From contig CAVPDR010000002.1 in NCBI GenBank assembly GCA_963702705.1, forward strand, positions 62,001 through 126,000: a DNA stretch of 64,000 nt. Direction: 5' to 3'. The stretch comes from VRUE01 sp963702705 (lineage in GTDB: Bacteria > Actinomycetota > Thermoleophilia > Solirubrobacterales > 70-9). The notes below the pieces were generated by a model that saw nothing but the letters and a program-made list of their open reading frames with translations, did not search any database and was not told the origin of the DNA. Below, in pieces: positions 24,733 through 33,677 of the stretch; the first letter of the stretch is position 1; every line of letters begins with the position of its first letter. Position numbers and translations under genes: made by a program.

Positions 24733-25464
24733 TTAGGATAAAATCTCGGAGAAAATTCCGGCGGCGACCTGCCGGTCGCTCTTGTCGGCGCGGTCGATCC
24801 AACGCAGGTTGGGGATCTTGCGCATCCAGGTCAGCTGCCGCCGTGCGTAGTTACGCGAGCGCCGCTGCATCCGCTCGACTTCGCCGTTGAGGACTTCGTC
24901 GAAGCCGAGGGCCTTGCGCGCTGTCCGGGACGGTCCTGCCGCCTCGGCTCGCACAACCTCGTCCCTGGCCCCGGCGACAATGATTGCCTCGGTCCGCTCA
25001 TCGATTCGCTTGTAAAGCTCCTCCCGATCCATGTCGAGCCCGAAGATGACGGTCGGGTGCCGTGTCTCAGGCGACCAAAGCTCCGAGTCCTCCGCTTCGG
25101 GCGGCACCTTCACCAGCGAAAGCTCCGCCAAAGCCGCACGCAGATAGAGCCCAGTCCCCCCCACCACAATCGGCCGCCGCCCCGCATCGAGAGCCGCGTC
25201 GATCTCCGCATGGGCCAAGGGCATGTAATTGCCGACGTTGAAGGTCTCGCCGATCGGCACGAACCCAACCAACCTGTGCTCAAGCTTCTCCTGCTCGGCA
25301 GCCGTGGCGACTCCGGTAATCACCGAGAGCCCCTCGTAGACCTGAAGCGCATCGCAAGAGATAGCCACGGGGTCCTCCCCACGCTCGCGAAGCATCTCCG
25401 CAAGCGCGATCGCGACTCCAGTCTTACCGACCCCCGTCGGCCCGAATATCGCGACAGCCTTCAC
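24733..25464 (-). CDS. miaA: tRNA dimethylallyltransferase MiaA, short form
   Basis: 243 residues, against about 290-315 for most MiaA. P-loop GPTGVGKTG, ISCDALQVYEGL, VVGGTGLYLRAAL and the C-terminal RRYARRQLTW-type block (NYARRQLTWMRK) are present. The stretch usually found after the GTGLY motif, including the conserved NDP-x2-R region of the tRNA-binding insertion, is missing: the text goes from ELSLVKVPPEAED straight to ELWSPETRHPT. The enzyme adds dimethylallyl to A37 of UNN-reading tRNAs; MiaB, encoded just upstream in the same direction, methylthiolates the product. Confidence 0.85.
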   Translation of the reverse strand: MKAVAIFGPTGVGKTGVAIALAEMLRERGEDPVAISCDALQVYEGLSVITGVATAAEQEKLEHRLVGFVPIGETFNVGNYMPLAHAEIDAALDAGRRPIVVGGTGLYLRAALAELSLVKVPPEAEDSELWSPETRHPTVIFGLDMDREELYKRIDERTEAIIVAGARDEVVRAEAAGPSRTARKALGFDEVLNGEVERMQRRSRNYARRQLTWMRKIPNLRWIDRADKSDRQVAAGIFSEILS

Positions 25465-25472
25465 CTTCGATG

Positions 25473-25584
25473 GAGGGGTGTCGGCACAGCCCCGAACGGC
25501 TTGTACTTTTTCGGCATTTCGCCCACGGCCAGCCGCCGACTCATCACCGAAAAAGTTGAGAGAGGGGCTGTGCCGACACCCCTC
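25473..25584. repeat. Nested palindromic element, core type copy 2
   Basis: Perfect outer arms 25473-25493 and 25564-25584 (21 bp). Perfect inner arms ACTTTTTCGG (25505-25514) and CCGAAAAAGT (25547-25556). The core CTTGTACTTTTTCGgc...acCGAAAAAGTTgag matches copy 1 at 21303-21416 while the outer arms differ completely. The right half encodes the last residues of MiaB, whose stop falls between the inner arms, and the left end lies 9 nt upstream of the miaA start. Confidence 0.88.
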
Positions 25585-26878
25585 TCAACGACTGCGAAGT
25601 TGCCTCGTCTATAGCAACGTCAACGAATTCGCCAGGACTGGCATCACCTTCGAAGTTGACCGCCTTGTTGTGCCTGGTCCGCCCCCGGAGCCGTGTCTCG
25701 TCCGTCCGGCTCGTCCCTTCGACAAGTACCTCCATCTCTCGACCGATGAACCTCTGGGCCCTCTCGGCGGCGCGCCGCTGGACCAGCGCCACCAGCCGCT
25801 CCATCCGCTCGACCTTGACCGGATGCGGGACCTGCTCGCCAAGCTCAGCCGCCTCGGTTTCCCGCCGCGGCGAGAAGACGAAGGTGAAGGCGCTGTCGTA
25901 GCCGACCTCGTCGACCACTTCCAGCGTCTGCTCGAAGTCGGTCTCGGTCTCGCCCGGGAAGCCGACGATGATGTCGGTCGTGATCGCGCAGTCGGGGACG
26001 TGCTCGCGGATCAGCGAGACGCGGTCCATGTAGCGCCGGCGGTCGTAGGTGCGGCGCATCTTCTTCAGCACGGCGCTGGAGCCCGACTGCAACGGTAGGT
26101 GGATGTGCTCGCAGACGGCCGCCAATTCGGCGTGGGCACGGATCACGTCCTCTTTCATGTCCTTCGGATGCGGGCTGGTGTAGCGGATGCGGTCGATCCC
26201 CTCGACCGCGTCGACCCGAGCCAGCAGCTCGGCGAAGCCGATCCGGCTCTCGCTCGGCAGATCGCGGCCGTAGCTGTTGACGTTCTGGCCGAGCAGGGTG
26301 ATCTCACGGACGCCGTCGGCGGCGAGTGCACCGGCCTCGGTGATCAGCTCGATCGGGTCGCGGCTCACCTCGCGCCCCCGGGTCGAGGGCACGATGCAGT
26401 AGGCGCACTTGCAGTTGCAGCCCTGGGAGACCTGCAGCCAGCCCTGGAACTCGCGCACGCGGCGGGTCGGCAGGTGGCCGGAGAAATCCTCGAACTCGAA
26501 GTAGCCCTGGGCGCTGAGCGAGTCGGAGTTGAGGAACTCGGCCAGCTTGTGGATCTGACCGGGCCCGAAGGCGACGTCGACGAAGGGAAAGCGCTGAAAG
26601 ACCTCGTCCTTGACCGATTGCGCCCAGCAACCGCCGACACCTACCAGGCGCTCGGGATCTTCGGACTTGAGCCGCTTCGCCTCGCCGAGGTGGGCGACGA
26701 ACCGGTTGTCGGCTGACTCGCGGATTGAGCAGGTGTTGAAGAGGATCAGGTCGGCCTCGTCGCGGCTCGCAGCCTCCTCATATCCCAACGACTCGAGCAT
26801 CCCCTGCATCCGCTCGGAGTCGTGCACGTTCATCTGGCAGCCGAACGTCGTGACGTGGTACCGCTTCCCGCTCCTCAT
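25544..26878 (-). CDS. miaB: tRNA-2-methylthio-N6-dimethylallyladenosine synthase MiaB
   Basis: About 444 residues from the ATG at 26878. An N-terminal UPF0004 domain with FGCQMNVHDSE carries one cluster cysteine; the radical-SAM cluster motif is GCNCKCAYC (C-x3-C-x2-C); a TRAM domain occupies the C-terminus. MiaB inserts sulfur and a methyl group at C2 of i6A37 in tRNA. The final fourteen residues or so (LRGVSAQPLSQLFR) are encoded by the palindromic element at 25473-25584 and look like an acquired tail. It is followed by miaA on the same strand. Confidence 0.92.
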   Translation of the reverse strand: MRSGKRYHVTTFGCQMNVHDSERMQGMLESLGYEEAASRDEADLILFNTCSIRESADNRFVAHLGEAKRLKSEDPERLVGVGGCWAQSVKDEVFQRFPFVDVAFGPGQIHKLAEFLNSDSLSAQGYFEFEDFSGHLPTRRVREFQGWLQVSQGCNCKCAYCIVPSTRGREVSRDPIELITEAGALAADGVREITLLGQNVNSYGRDLPSESRIGFAELLARVDAVEGIDRIRYTSPHPKDMKEDVIRAHAELAAVCEHIHLPLQSGSSAVLKKMRRTYDRRRYMDRVSLIREHVPDCAITTDIIVGFPGETETDFEQTLEVVDEVGYDSAFTFVFSPRRETEAAELGEQVPHPVKVERMERLVALVQRRAAERAQRFIGREMEVLVEGTSRTDETRLRGRTRHNKAVNFEGDASPGEFVDVAIDEATSQSLRGVSAQPLSQLFR

Positions 26879-26903
26879 GCCGTCGAGGTTAGCGCCCAAA
26901 CCG

Positions 26904-27494
26904 CTACTTGACCGTCAGTGCTCCTTCCATCCCTGCTTCAGCATGCCCGGGGATCGTGCAGAGGTAGGTATAGGTGCCGGGGGCGAGGTCGGCACTTACC
27001 GACGTTTTGCCTTCGGCGAGCGTTTCGGAGACGGCTATCTCTTTGCCTTCTTGCTCGATCGCGACGTTGTGTTCGAGCGCCGAAGGGTTGTCGAAGTCAA
27101 TCGTGACTTTGCCCGGCTTGCTGGTCAGGCTCGTCGTGTCGAAAGCGAGGGCCGACGGCGAGGCGGAGAGCTTCAGCGTTCCGCCTGGTCCTTTGGCGGC
27201 CGCTTCGGGTTTCGGCGCCGGGGCCTGTTTACCCTGGTCCTCGGTCGGTGAGGCCTCCTCTTTGGTGATCTCTTCGTTTGCGCTCGAGAACTCCGCCGCC
27301 TTCGCCTCTTCCTCGTCCTGGGCGTGAAGCACCGCGAACGCGGTCGTCGCACCGATCAGGGCGATGAAGCCCAGTGCCACCAGGGGTGCGGCTTTGCCCG
27401 GGAAGCTCTTGATCCGCAGGCCGGCGAAGCTGACCAGCACCGCGGAGACCGCGAGCGCGCCGCCGCAGACGTAAAAGAGGTCGCCGTTGCTCAT
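26904..27494 (-). CDS. Membrane-anchored cupredoxin (plastocyanin-like)
   Basis: 196 residues. Two N-terminal membrane helices (about 5-25 and 35-55) are followed by a Glu/Pro/Ala-rich linker (about 65-105) and a blue-copper domain. The type 1 copper ligands are visible: His in LEHNVAIEQ, Cys in YLCTIPGH, the His of that motif, and Met in AEAGMEG. It probably carries electrons on the outer face of the membrane. The start at 27494 gives a membrane-inserted N-terminus. It ends 25 nt before miaB. Confidence 0.85.
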   Translation of the reverse strand: MSNGDLFYVCGGALAVSAVLVSFAGLRIKSFPGKAAPLVALGFIALIGATTAFAVLHAQDEEEAKAAEFSSANEEITKEEASPTEDQGKQAPAPKPEAAAKGPGGTLKLSASPSALAFDTTSLTSKPGKVTIDFDNPSALEHNVAIEQEGKEIAVSETLAEGKTSVSADLAPGTYTYLCTIPGHAEAGMEGALTVK

Positions 27495-27531
27495 TGCGGC
27501 CGAGATCCTATCCACTGAAGCGCAGGCGCCG

Positions 27532-28626
27532 TCAGGCAGCCTGCGCCTCCGCAACCGGCGGTACGTCGGTCTCGCCGATCGGCGCAACGCCCTCGGCGCC
27601 GATGCCGAGCGCGGTCCTGATCTTGGCCTCTATCTCACTGGCGATCTCGGGGTTCTCGAGCAGGAACTGCTTGGCGTTGTTGCGTCCCTGGCCGAGCCGG
27701 GTCTCGCCGTAGGAGAAGAAGGCGCCGCTCTTCCGCACGATGTCGTGCTCGATGCCGAAGTCGAGCAGCTCGCCTTCGCGCGAGATCCCCTGGCCGTACT
27801 CGATCTCGAATTCGGCCTGGCGGAAGGGCGCGGCGCACTTGTTCTTGACAACTTTGACTCGCACCCGATTGCCGACTGCCTCGGTGCCGTCCTTGAGCGT
27901 CTCGATGCGGCGGATGTCGAGCCGCTGCGAGGCGTAGAACTTCAGCGCCCGGCCGCCCGGCTGGGTCTCCGGCGAGCCGAACTGAACCCCGACCTTTTCG
28001 CGGATCTGGTTGGTGAAGAGGCAGACGGTGTTGGTGCGGTTGAGGTTGCCGGCCAGCTTGCGCATCGCCTGCGACATCAGGCGCGCCTGCAGGCCGACAG
28101 TCGTGTCGCCGATCTGGCCGTCGAGCTCGGCCTTCGGCGTCAGCGCCGCGACCGAGTCGATCGCGATCACGTCGATCGCGGCGGAGGCGATCAGGCGATC
28201 GGCGATCTGCAGTGCCTGCTCGCCGTAGTCGGGCTGTGAGACCAGCAGCTCGTCGGTGTCGACGCCGATCGCCCGCGCGTAGACCGGGTCCATCGCGTGC
28301 TCGGTGTCGATGAAGACGCAGACCCCGCCCCGCGCCTGGGCCTCGGCAATGACGTGATAGATCAGCGTCGTCTTTCCCGAGGACTCGGGACCGAAGATCT
28401 CGACCATCCGGCCTCGCGGCACGCCGCCGATGCCAAGCGCCAGGTCGAGCGCAAGAGCGCCGGTCGGTATGGCTTCGACCGGCAGGGCACTGTCGGCGCC
28501 GAGCCGCATCAGCGCGCCTTGGCCGAAATCGCGCTCGATCTGGGTTACCGCGGCCTCGAGAGCCGCGTCCTTGGCCTTGGCTTCCTTCGCCGAGACCTCA
28601 TTCAAAGCCGTCTTTTTGTCTGCCAT
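27532..28626 (-). CDS. recA: Recombinase RecA
   Basis: 364 residues. Walker A GPESSGKTT, Walker B region VIAIDSVAAL, DNA-binding loops with TVGLQARLMSQAMRK and NQIREKVGVQFGSPETQPGG, and the C-terminal domain with YGQGISREGELLDFG. It catalyses homologous strand exchange and activates LexA cleavage. The start at 28626 follows a GAGGTGAG ribosome site. It is the third gene of a cinA-thpR-recA string, a known arrangement in several phyla. I do not see a clear SOS box in the 13-nt gap upstream, so control probably lies further up. Confidence 0.97.
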   Translation of the reverse strand: MADKKTALNEVSAKEAKAKDAALEAAVTQIERDFGQGALMRLGADSALPVEAIPTGALALDLALGIGGVPRGRMVEIFGPESSGKTTLIYHVIAEAQARGGVCVFIDTEHAMDPVYARAIGVDTDELLVSQPDYGEQALQIADRLIASAAIDVIAIDSVAALTPKAELDGQIGDTTVGLQARLMSQAMRKLAGNLNRTNTVCLFTNQIREKVGVQFGSPETQPGGRALKFYASQRLDIRRIETLKDGTEAVGNRVRVKVVKNKCAAPFRQAEFEIEYGQGISREGELLDFGIEHDIVRKSGAFFSYGETRLGQGRNNAKQFLLENPEIASEIEAKIRTALGIGAEGVAPIGETDVPPVAEAQAA

Positions 28627-28639
28627 CTGTTGTCTCACC

Positions 28640-29248
28640 TCACTGCCGCCCGTCTTCGGACAGCTCGACTTGCGCCAGCGAGGTGTATCGCGCACCACGC
28701 GGCTGGAGTTCGGAACGGTAGAGCGTCATCCGGACGCCACGCACGGGCGATAAGAGCTCGGCGGGCAGTTTCCCCGGACCCTTCTCGACGGCTCGCGGCC
28801 GCTTCGAGCCGCGCCCCTCGGACTTGACTCTTGCAACCGTGACGTGGGGCCAAAACGGGCGCTTCTCGGGCTTGTAGAAGCGACCGCCGACCAGCTTTTC
28901 CTCCAAGGCCGCCTGCAGGGCAACCGTATCGGCAGAGTCGGCCGGCAGAGCAAAGAGCCGGGCGCGCCTCGGCGACGGCTTGGCGACCGGATCTTCGAGT
29001 CGCAATCGCGGCGCCGGCGCTTTGGTTTCGCCAACGATTTGCCCAAGCCGCTCGATATCCCGCTCCGGCAAATAGCCGAGGAAGGCAAGGGTGATGTGCA
29101 GGGACTCGCACGGCACAGGCCGCAGCGCCGGGTCGCTCAACTCCCCCTCGCCCCAGGCGACGATTCCATCGCGCGTCTGGTCCGGCAGGTCCAGCGCGAC
29201 GAAAAGACGCGCCCGCGGGCCTTTCAGTCGCTCCTTCGTCATCGTCAA
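28640..29248 (-). CDS. thpR: RNA 2',3'-cyclic phosphodiesterase ThpR (LigT family)
   Basis: 202 residues with the two hallmark H-x-T-x motifs of 2H phosphoesterases: LHITLAF and PHVTVAR. The N-terminal RLFVALDLPD is typical. It opens 2',3'-cyclic phosphates at RNA ends or ligates tRNA halves in vitro; the in vivo role is unclear. It sits between cinA and recA on the same strand with gaps of 64 and 13 nt, consistent with one operon. Confidence 0.9.
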   Translation of the reverse strand: MTMTKERLKGPRARLFVALDLPDQTRDGIVAWGEGELSDPALRPVPCESLHITLAFLGYLPERDIERLGQIVGETKAPAPRLRLEDPVAKPSPRRARLFALPADSADTVALQAALEEKLVGGRFYKPEKRPFWPHVTVARVKSEGRGSKRPRAVEKGPGKLPAELLSPVRGVRMTLYRSELQPRGARYTSLAQVELSEDGRQ

Positions 29249-29312
29249 CCACGCTACGGGGCGCCGACGCGGGTAACAACGCCCGGTTGTGCCGGAAGTG
29301 TGTCCGGTGAGC

Positions 29313-30593
29313 CTAGAGAGGCGCCTCGGCGCCGCTGAGCAGGATGCGCAGCAGGTGCATGCCGACCAGGGCGGAGCGCTCGCGGATGTCGGCGCGGCCG
29401 CCGGGAATGACGTGCTCGCGAGCGATCGCGGTGCCGTCGGCGAGGCGGGCGTTGAAGCAGACGTAGCCGACCGGCTTCTCCTCGCTGCCGCCGTCGGGGC
29501 CGGCGATCCCCGTGATCGAGACGGCGACGTCGGCGTCGAAGCGCTCCAGGGCGCCCAGCGCCATCGCCTCGGCCACCTCGGCCGAAACAGCGCCCTTTTC
29601 CTCGATCAGAGTGGGGTCGACGCCGAGCAAGGTCGCCTTCGCCTCGTTCGAGTAGGAGACGACGCCGCCGGCCATGTAGGCCGAAGCACCGGGAAGGTTG
29701 GTGATCCGCGCCGCCAGCAGCCCGCCGCTGCAGGACTCGGCCAATCCCAGCCTGTGTTCTGCCAGCAGCCCCGCGACCTGCGCGTCGATCGTCTCGCCGT
29801 CGAGACTGAAGAGGTGGCGCGGGTGGCGTTCGGCAAGCCCCGCCTGCACCGCTTCCGCGGTCGCCGTCGCCGCCTCGCGATAGCGCACGTCGATCTCGAT
29901 CTCGCCGCGGCGCAGGCAGGTGGTTATCTCGACCTCCGGCAGCGGCACGCCCCCAGCCTCGATCTCGCGCAGGCTCTTGGCGATCTCCGACTCGGGGATG
30001 CCGAACATGCGCAGGGTGTAGCCGTGCAAGGGCGAGGCGCGCTGCAGCAGCTCGCGCACCGGCTCGGTTGCGAGCGCGGTGGGCCACATCGGCTGCAGCT
30101 CGCGCGGCGGGCCGGGCAGGACGACGATGACCCTCTCTCCCACCGGGACAACCAGCCCCGGTGCGGTTCCGACGGGGTCGAGCGGGGTCGAGCCCTCCGG
30201 CACCATCGCCTGCTTGCGGTTGGCCTCGCGCACGGCCTCCTCGTCGAAGTTGAAGCGGCGGGCGAAGTTGCGCAGGATCGTCGCGATCTTCTCCTCCATC
30301 TCCTCATCGAGGATCAGCTCGCGACCGACGAAGCGCGCCACCACCTCGGCGGTGAGGTCGTCGGCGGTCGGACCGAGGCCGCCCGAGGTGACGACCAGGT
30401 CCATGTCCTCAACGGCCATGAAGCGCAGCGCTGCCTCGAGATCGTCGGGCCGGTCGCCGACGACGAGGATGTGGGCGACGTCGACGCCGAGACCGGCCAG
30501 CTGTTCGGAGATCCAGGGACCGTTACGGTCGCCGATGCGACCGGTCAGCACCTCGGTCCCGGTTACGACTATGCCTGCTCGGACCTCACTCAT
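29313..30593 (-). CDS. cinA: CinA-family nicotinamide-nucleotide amidohydrolase / damage-inducible protein
   Basis: 426 residues with two domains. An N-terminal molybdopterin-binding-like domain (GTEVLTGRIGDRN, VTSGGLGPTADD) and a C-terminal PncC amidase domain (ESCSGGLLAARIT, with Ser and Lys region SNEAK). CinA removes the amide from NMN, and its ADP-ribose pyrophosphatase activity resides in the N-terminal part. The start overlaps the stop of the RodZ-like gene (ATGA), so the two are coupled. Confidence 0.93.
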   Translation of the reverse strand: MSEVRAGIVVTGTEVLTGRIGDRNGPWISEQLAGLGVDVAHILVVGDRPDDLEAALRFMAVEDMDLVVTSGGLGPTADDLTAEVVARFVGRELILDEEMEEKIATILRNFARRFNFDEEAVREANRKQAMVPEGSTPLDPVGTAPGLVVPVGERVIVVLPGPPRELQPMWPTALATEPVRELLQRASPLHGYTLRMFGIPESEIAKSLREIEAGGVPLPEVEITTCLRRGEIEIDVRYREAATATAEAVQAGLAERHPRHLFSLDGETIDAQVAGLLAEHRLGLAESCSGGLLAARITNLPGASAYMAGGVVSYSNEAKATLLGVDPTLIEEKGAVSAEVAEAMALGALERFDADVAVSITGIAGPDGGSEEKPVGYVCFNARLADGTAIAREHVIPGGRADIRERSALVGMHLLRILLSGAEAPL

Positions 30594-31348
30594 GCGCAGG
30601 TCGGGCGTTCGGCTTCGTCGAGTTCGGTCAGCCCGCCTGTGGAGTCGATCGAGTACCCGATCGGGCTGGACGTCGCCGGAATTTCAGCTTCCTTGCCGTT
30701 GATGTGCATCGAGACTTCCCCGTTGCCGAAGGAGACCGTGAAGCTACCGGAGCGGAACGGGCCTTCCTCTGCTCCCGTTTCGAGGATCTGGCCGTCGACC
30801 AGAGGCCTGCCCTTGGCGTTGAGCAGGCAGACCCAGACTTCGCCGCCGGCGGCGAGGCGTATCGAGACGCCCTGGTTGCTAGGTGGAGGCTGGGGCTCGC
30901 GGTGAGGGTGACGTGCGGGCGGGGGTTCGTTTCGAGATCCCTCGCTGCCACCGCTTCCGCCCCCGCCGGGAATCGCGACGATCGCGACCACGGCAACGAG
31001 GATCACCGCTGCAACCGCGATCCAGCTCCCGCGCGGACGAGGCCAGGGCCGGCGGCGGGGTGCGCCCGGGGCCGCCTTTGTCGCTGAGTCGGGCAGGGGA
31101 CTCCGCCCGACTCCTTCGACGCTCCTGCGGTAGTCCTCGGCGAGGCGCTCGCCATCGAGCCCGAGGAAGGAGGCGTAGGTGCGGATGAAGGCACGCGTGT
31201 AGACCCCCTCCGGGAGGACGTCCCATTGCTCGTTCTCGATCGCGCGCAGATAGCGAACGCGGATGCGAGTCGCCGCTTCGACCTCGGAAAGGTCGATTTT
31301 GCGGCGGTTCCGCGCCTCGCGGAAGACGTTGCCGATCGGGTCGTCCAT
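30590..31348 (-). CDS. RodZ-like membrane protein with N-terminal HTH
   Basis: 252 residues. An N-terminal Cro/CI-type helix-turn-helix of the RodZ class (REARNRRKIDLSEVEAATRI, YLRAIENEQW) is followed by a basic Pro-rich linker, one membrane helix (WIAVAAVILVAVVAIVAIP, about 108-126), and an extracytoplasmic DUF4115-like beta domain (VSIRLAAGGEVWVCL). RodZ proteins tie the cell-shape machinery to the membrane; without MreB in view the role stays general. It overlaps cinA by 4 nt and follows ftsK. Confidence 0.82.
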   Translation of the reverse strand: MDDPIGNVFREARNRRKIDLSEVEAATRIRVRYLRAIENEQWDVLPEGVYTRAFIRTYASFLGLDGERLAEDYRRSVEGVGRSPLPDSATKAAPGAPRRRPWPRPRGSWIAVAAVILVAVVAIVAIPGGGGSGGSEGSRNEPPPARHPHREPQPPPSNQGVSIRLAAGGEVWVCLLNAKGRPLVDGQILETGAEEGPFRSGSFTVSFGNGEVSMHINGKEAEIPATSSPIGYSIDSTGGLTELDEAERPTCA

Positions 31349-31371
31349 CGACCCATTGTCCTACCCCGCTT

Positions 31372-31415
31372 CGCTTCCGCTGTCCCTTGGTGTCATATAG
31401 CCGCGAAAAGGAACA
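31372..31415. repeat. Imperfect inverted repeat between ftsK and rodZ-like gene
   Basis: Left arm around TTCCGCTGTCCCTT (from 31375) pairs with the right arm AAAAGGAACAGCGGA (31396-31410). The right side (GAAAAGGAACAGCGGAGCGG) is nearly identical to AAAAAGGAACAGCGGAACGG in the pyrC-carA gap at 61400-61425. Both lie immediately after the stop of an upstream operon gene and before the next start, so a shared post-transcriptional role is possible. Confidence 0.65.
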
Positions 31416-31424
31416 GCGGAGCGG

Positions 31425-33584
31425 TCAGTCGGGCAGGGCGCTGGAGGGCTCGGGCTCTGGCAATGGCGCCTCACCGCCGCCGGTGAGGCGAGCCAGATCG
31501 GTCGCGGTGACCAGGACCTGGCGCGGTTTGGAGCCTTCGTAGCCGGAGATCACGCCGCGCCGCTCGAGCATGTCGATTAGGCGGCCGGCCCGCGTGTAGC
31601 CGACCCGCAGGCGGCGCTGGATCATCGACACGGAGGCCGTTTCGGTCTCGACCACGACGCGGATCGCCTCGTCGAGCAGGTCGTCGCTATCCGGATCGTA
31701 ATCGCCCTCGGCTTCGACGCCCTTCTCGGCGACGACCTCGAGCAGTTCGGCCTCGAATTCCGGTTCGCCCTGTTTTGCCCAGTGCTTGGTGATGCGGGCG
31801 ATCTCGTCCTCGGTGATGAAGGCGCCTTGGATCCGCTGCAGCTTCGAGGTGCCGGCGCCGCGGAAGAGCATGTCGCCCTGCCCTAGTAGGGCCTCCGCCC
31901 CGCCCTGGTCGAGGATCACCCGCGAGTCGGTCTGCGAGGAGACCGCGAAGGCGATCCGGGCCGGGATGTTGACCTTGATTGTGCCGGTGATGATGTCGGT
32001 GGACGGGCGCTGCGTCGCCAGGACCAGGTGGATGCCGGTGGCGCGCGACTTCTGCGCCAGGCGGATGATCGAGTCCTCGACCTCGGCCGGGGAGACCATC
32101 ATCAGGTCCGCGAGCTCGTCGATCACGCAGAGGATGTGCGGCAGCGGCGCTTCGCCGGCCCTGGCGCGGGCGCGGTTGAGCTCGCCGAGGTTGCGGGCGC
32201 GGGCTTCGCCCATGATCCCGTAGCGGCTCTCCATCTCGCCGATCAGATTGGCGAGCACGTTGGCGGCGAGGCGCGGCGAGGTGACGACGGGGGTCAGCAG
32301 GTGCGGCACGTTCTCGTAGTGGTTGAGCTCGACCTGCTTGGGGTCGACCAGGACGAGGCGCACCTCGTTGGGCGAGGCCTGCATCAAGATCGAGGAGAGG
32401 ATCGCGTTGACGCAGCCGGACTTGCCCGAGCCGGTGGTACCGGCGACGAGCACGTGCGGCATCTTTGCCAGATCGGTCCAGACGGCGTTACCGTCGATCC
32501 CCTTGCCCAACCAGGCGACGAGCGGCGAGGTCTTCTCCGGCCGGCCGGCGTAGATGTCGCCGAGGCGGACGATGCGCCGGCGCGTGTTCGGCACCTCGAC
32601 TCCGACCGCCTGCTTGCCGGGAATCGGCGCCAGGATGCGGATGTCGGTCGAGGCAAGGGCGTAAGCGAGGTCGTTGGACAGCTCGGTGACCTTCTTCACC
32701 TTGGTGCCGGGTGCGAGCCGCAGTTCGTAGCGCGAGACGTGGGGTCCGCTGACGATGCCGACGATTTTCGCCTCGACTCCGAAGTGGCCGAGCGCCTCGA
32801 CCAGCTTGCGGCCGACGGCTTCCTGATCGCGGGGGTCGACGCCTTTGTCAGCCTTGCCCCGTTCCAGCGCTTTCGCCGGCGGCGGCCGGTAGTCGATCTC
32901 CTCCGAGGTGGTGACGCCGCGCTTATTCCCCTGCGGGGTCAGCGCAACCTGCTCGGGCACGGGGCCCTCCTCGGCAAGCACCGCGTCTTCCTCAGCCTCG
33001 ATCGCGGCGAGCTCTGCATCGAAGCTCTCGGTCACCTGCTCCTCGACCGCCTCGTCGGGCTCCTCGACCAGAGCGACGGTCGGCTCGACATCGTCCTCCT
33101 CCGGATAAGCGCTCATCACATCGGTCGGCCCAGCCTCGGTCTCGAAGGCAAAGGTCCGCTCCTCACTCTGCCGGTCCCGTCGAGTCTGAATCGCGGTCTG
33201 CGCGACCCCGCGGCTGCCAAGGAAGACCCGCCGCAGCCCGCGCCCAGTGCCGCGGAACAGGGTCGAAACCGAGGTCCCGGTGACCAGCAGCCCGCCGACC
33301 GCCAGCATGAAGACGGTGAGGATCCGCGCCCCAACAGCGCCAACCAGATAGACGAGGCCAGTTTCGAGCCCATATCCGACCTTGCCACCCTCCCAGCCGA
33401 AAAAGAGCACGAAGCTCAGGTAAACCCCGGCAGCGATCAGAAAGAGACCGATCAGATCCAGGTGCCGTTGCTCCAAGGCGTGCGGCAGATGCAGCCTGCC
33501 GCCACCGGCCTTGGCTCCAGGGGTTTTCGCCTTGCTTTTGGGCTTTCGCCGCGCGGCACTACCGCGCTTCTTACGCACGAACAT
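31425..33584 (-). CDS. ftsK: DNA translocase FtsK/SpoIIIE
   Basis: 719 residues from the ATG at 33584. A basic N-terminus is followed by a short membrane domain (about four helices, residues 45-150), an acidic linker (about 175-260) and the motor: Walker A GTTGSGKSG, Walker B ILCVIDELADLMM, and the RecA-like beta domain. A C-terminal winged-helix gamma domain (SVSMIQRRLRVGYTRAGRLIDMLE) would read KOPS-like sites. It pumps chromosomal DNA through the closing septum. At about 720 residues it is a compact SpoIIIE-sized form. Divergent from the response-regulator gene. Confidence 0.95.
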   Translation of the reverse strand: MFVRKKRGSAARRKPKSKAKTPGAKAGGGRLHLPHALEQRHLDLIGLFLIAAGVYLSFVLFFGWEGGKVGYGLETGLVYLVGAVGARILTVFMLAVGGLLVTGTSVSTLFRGTGRGLRRVFLGSRGVAQTAIQTRRDRQSEERTFAFETEAGPTDVMSAYPEEDDVEPTVALVEEPDEAVEEQVTESFDAELAAIEAEEDAVLAEEGPVPEQVALTPQGNKRGVTTSEEIDYRPPPAKALERGKADKGVDPRDQEAVGRKLVEALGHFGVEAKIVGIVSGPHVSRYELRLAPGTKVKKVTELSNDLAYALASTDIRILAPIPGKQAVGVEVPNTRRRIVRLGDIYAGRPEKTSPLVAWLGKGIDGNAVWTDLAKMPHVLVAGTTGSGKSGCVNAILSSILMQASPNEVRLVLVDPKQVELNHYENVPHLLTPVVTSPRLAANVLANLIGEMESRYGIMGEARARNLGELNRARARAGEAPLPHILCVIDELADLMMVSPAEVEDSIIRLAQKSRATGIHLVLATQRPSTDIITGTIKVNIPARIAFAVSSQTDSRVILDQGGAEALLGQGDMLFRGAGTSKLQRIQGAFITEDEIARITKHWAKQGEPEFEAELLEVVAEKGVEAEGDYDPDSDDLLDEAIRVVVETETASVSMIQRRLRVGYTRAGRLIDMLERRGVISGYEGSKPRQVLVTATDLARLTGGGEAPLPEPEPSSALPD

Positions 33585-33677
33585 AGGGCCGAGTTCGACG
33601 CCGATCTCCCCTCCCCTGCGCCTAAAACCGAGGTAAATCTCGCAAGGACCGGCGGTTTGGCCGGTTACCATCGCTCA

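Noticed and set aside
32028..33677. A 550-codon N-terminal extension of the response regulator
   Set aside because: It is antisense to ftsK and has no domain; the receiver domain begins normally at the ATG at 33678.
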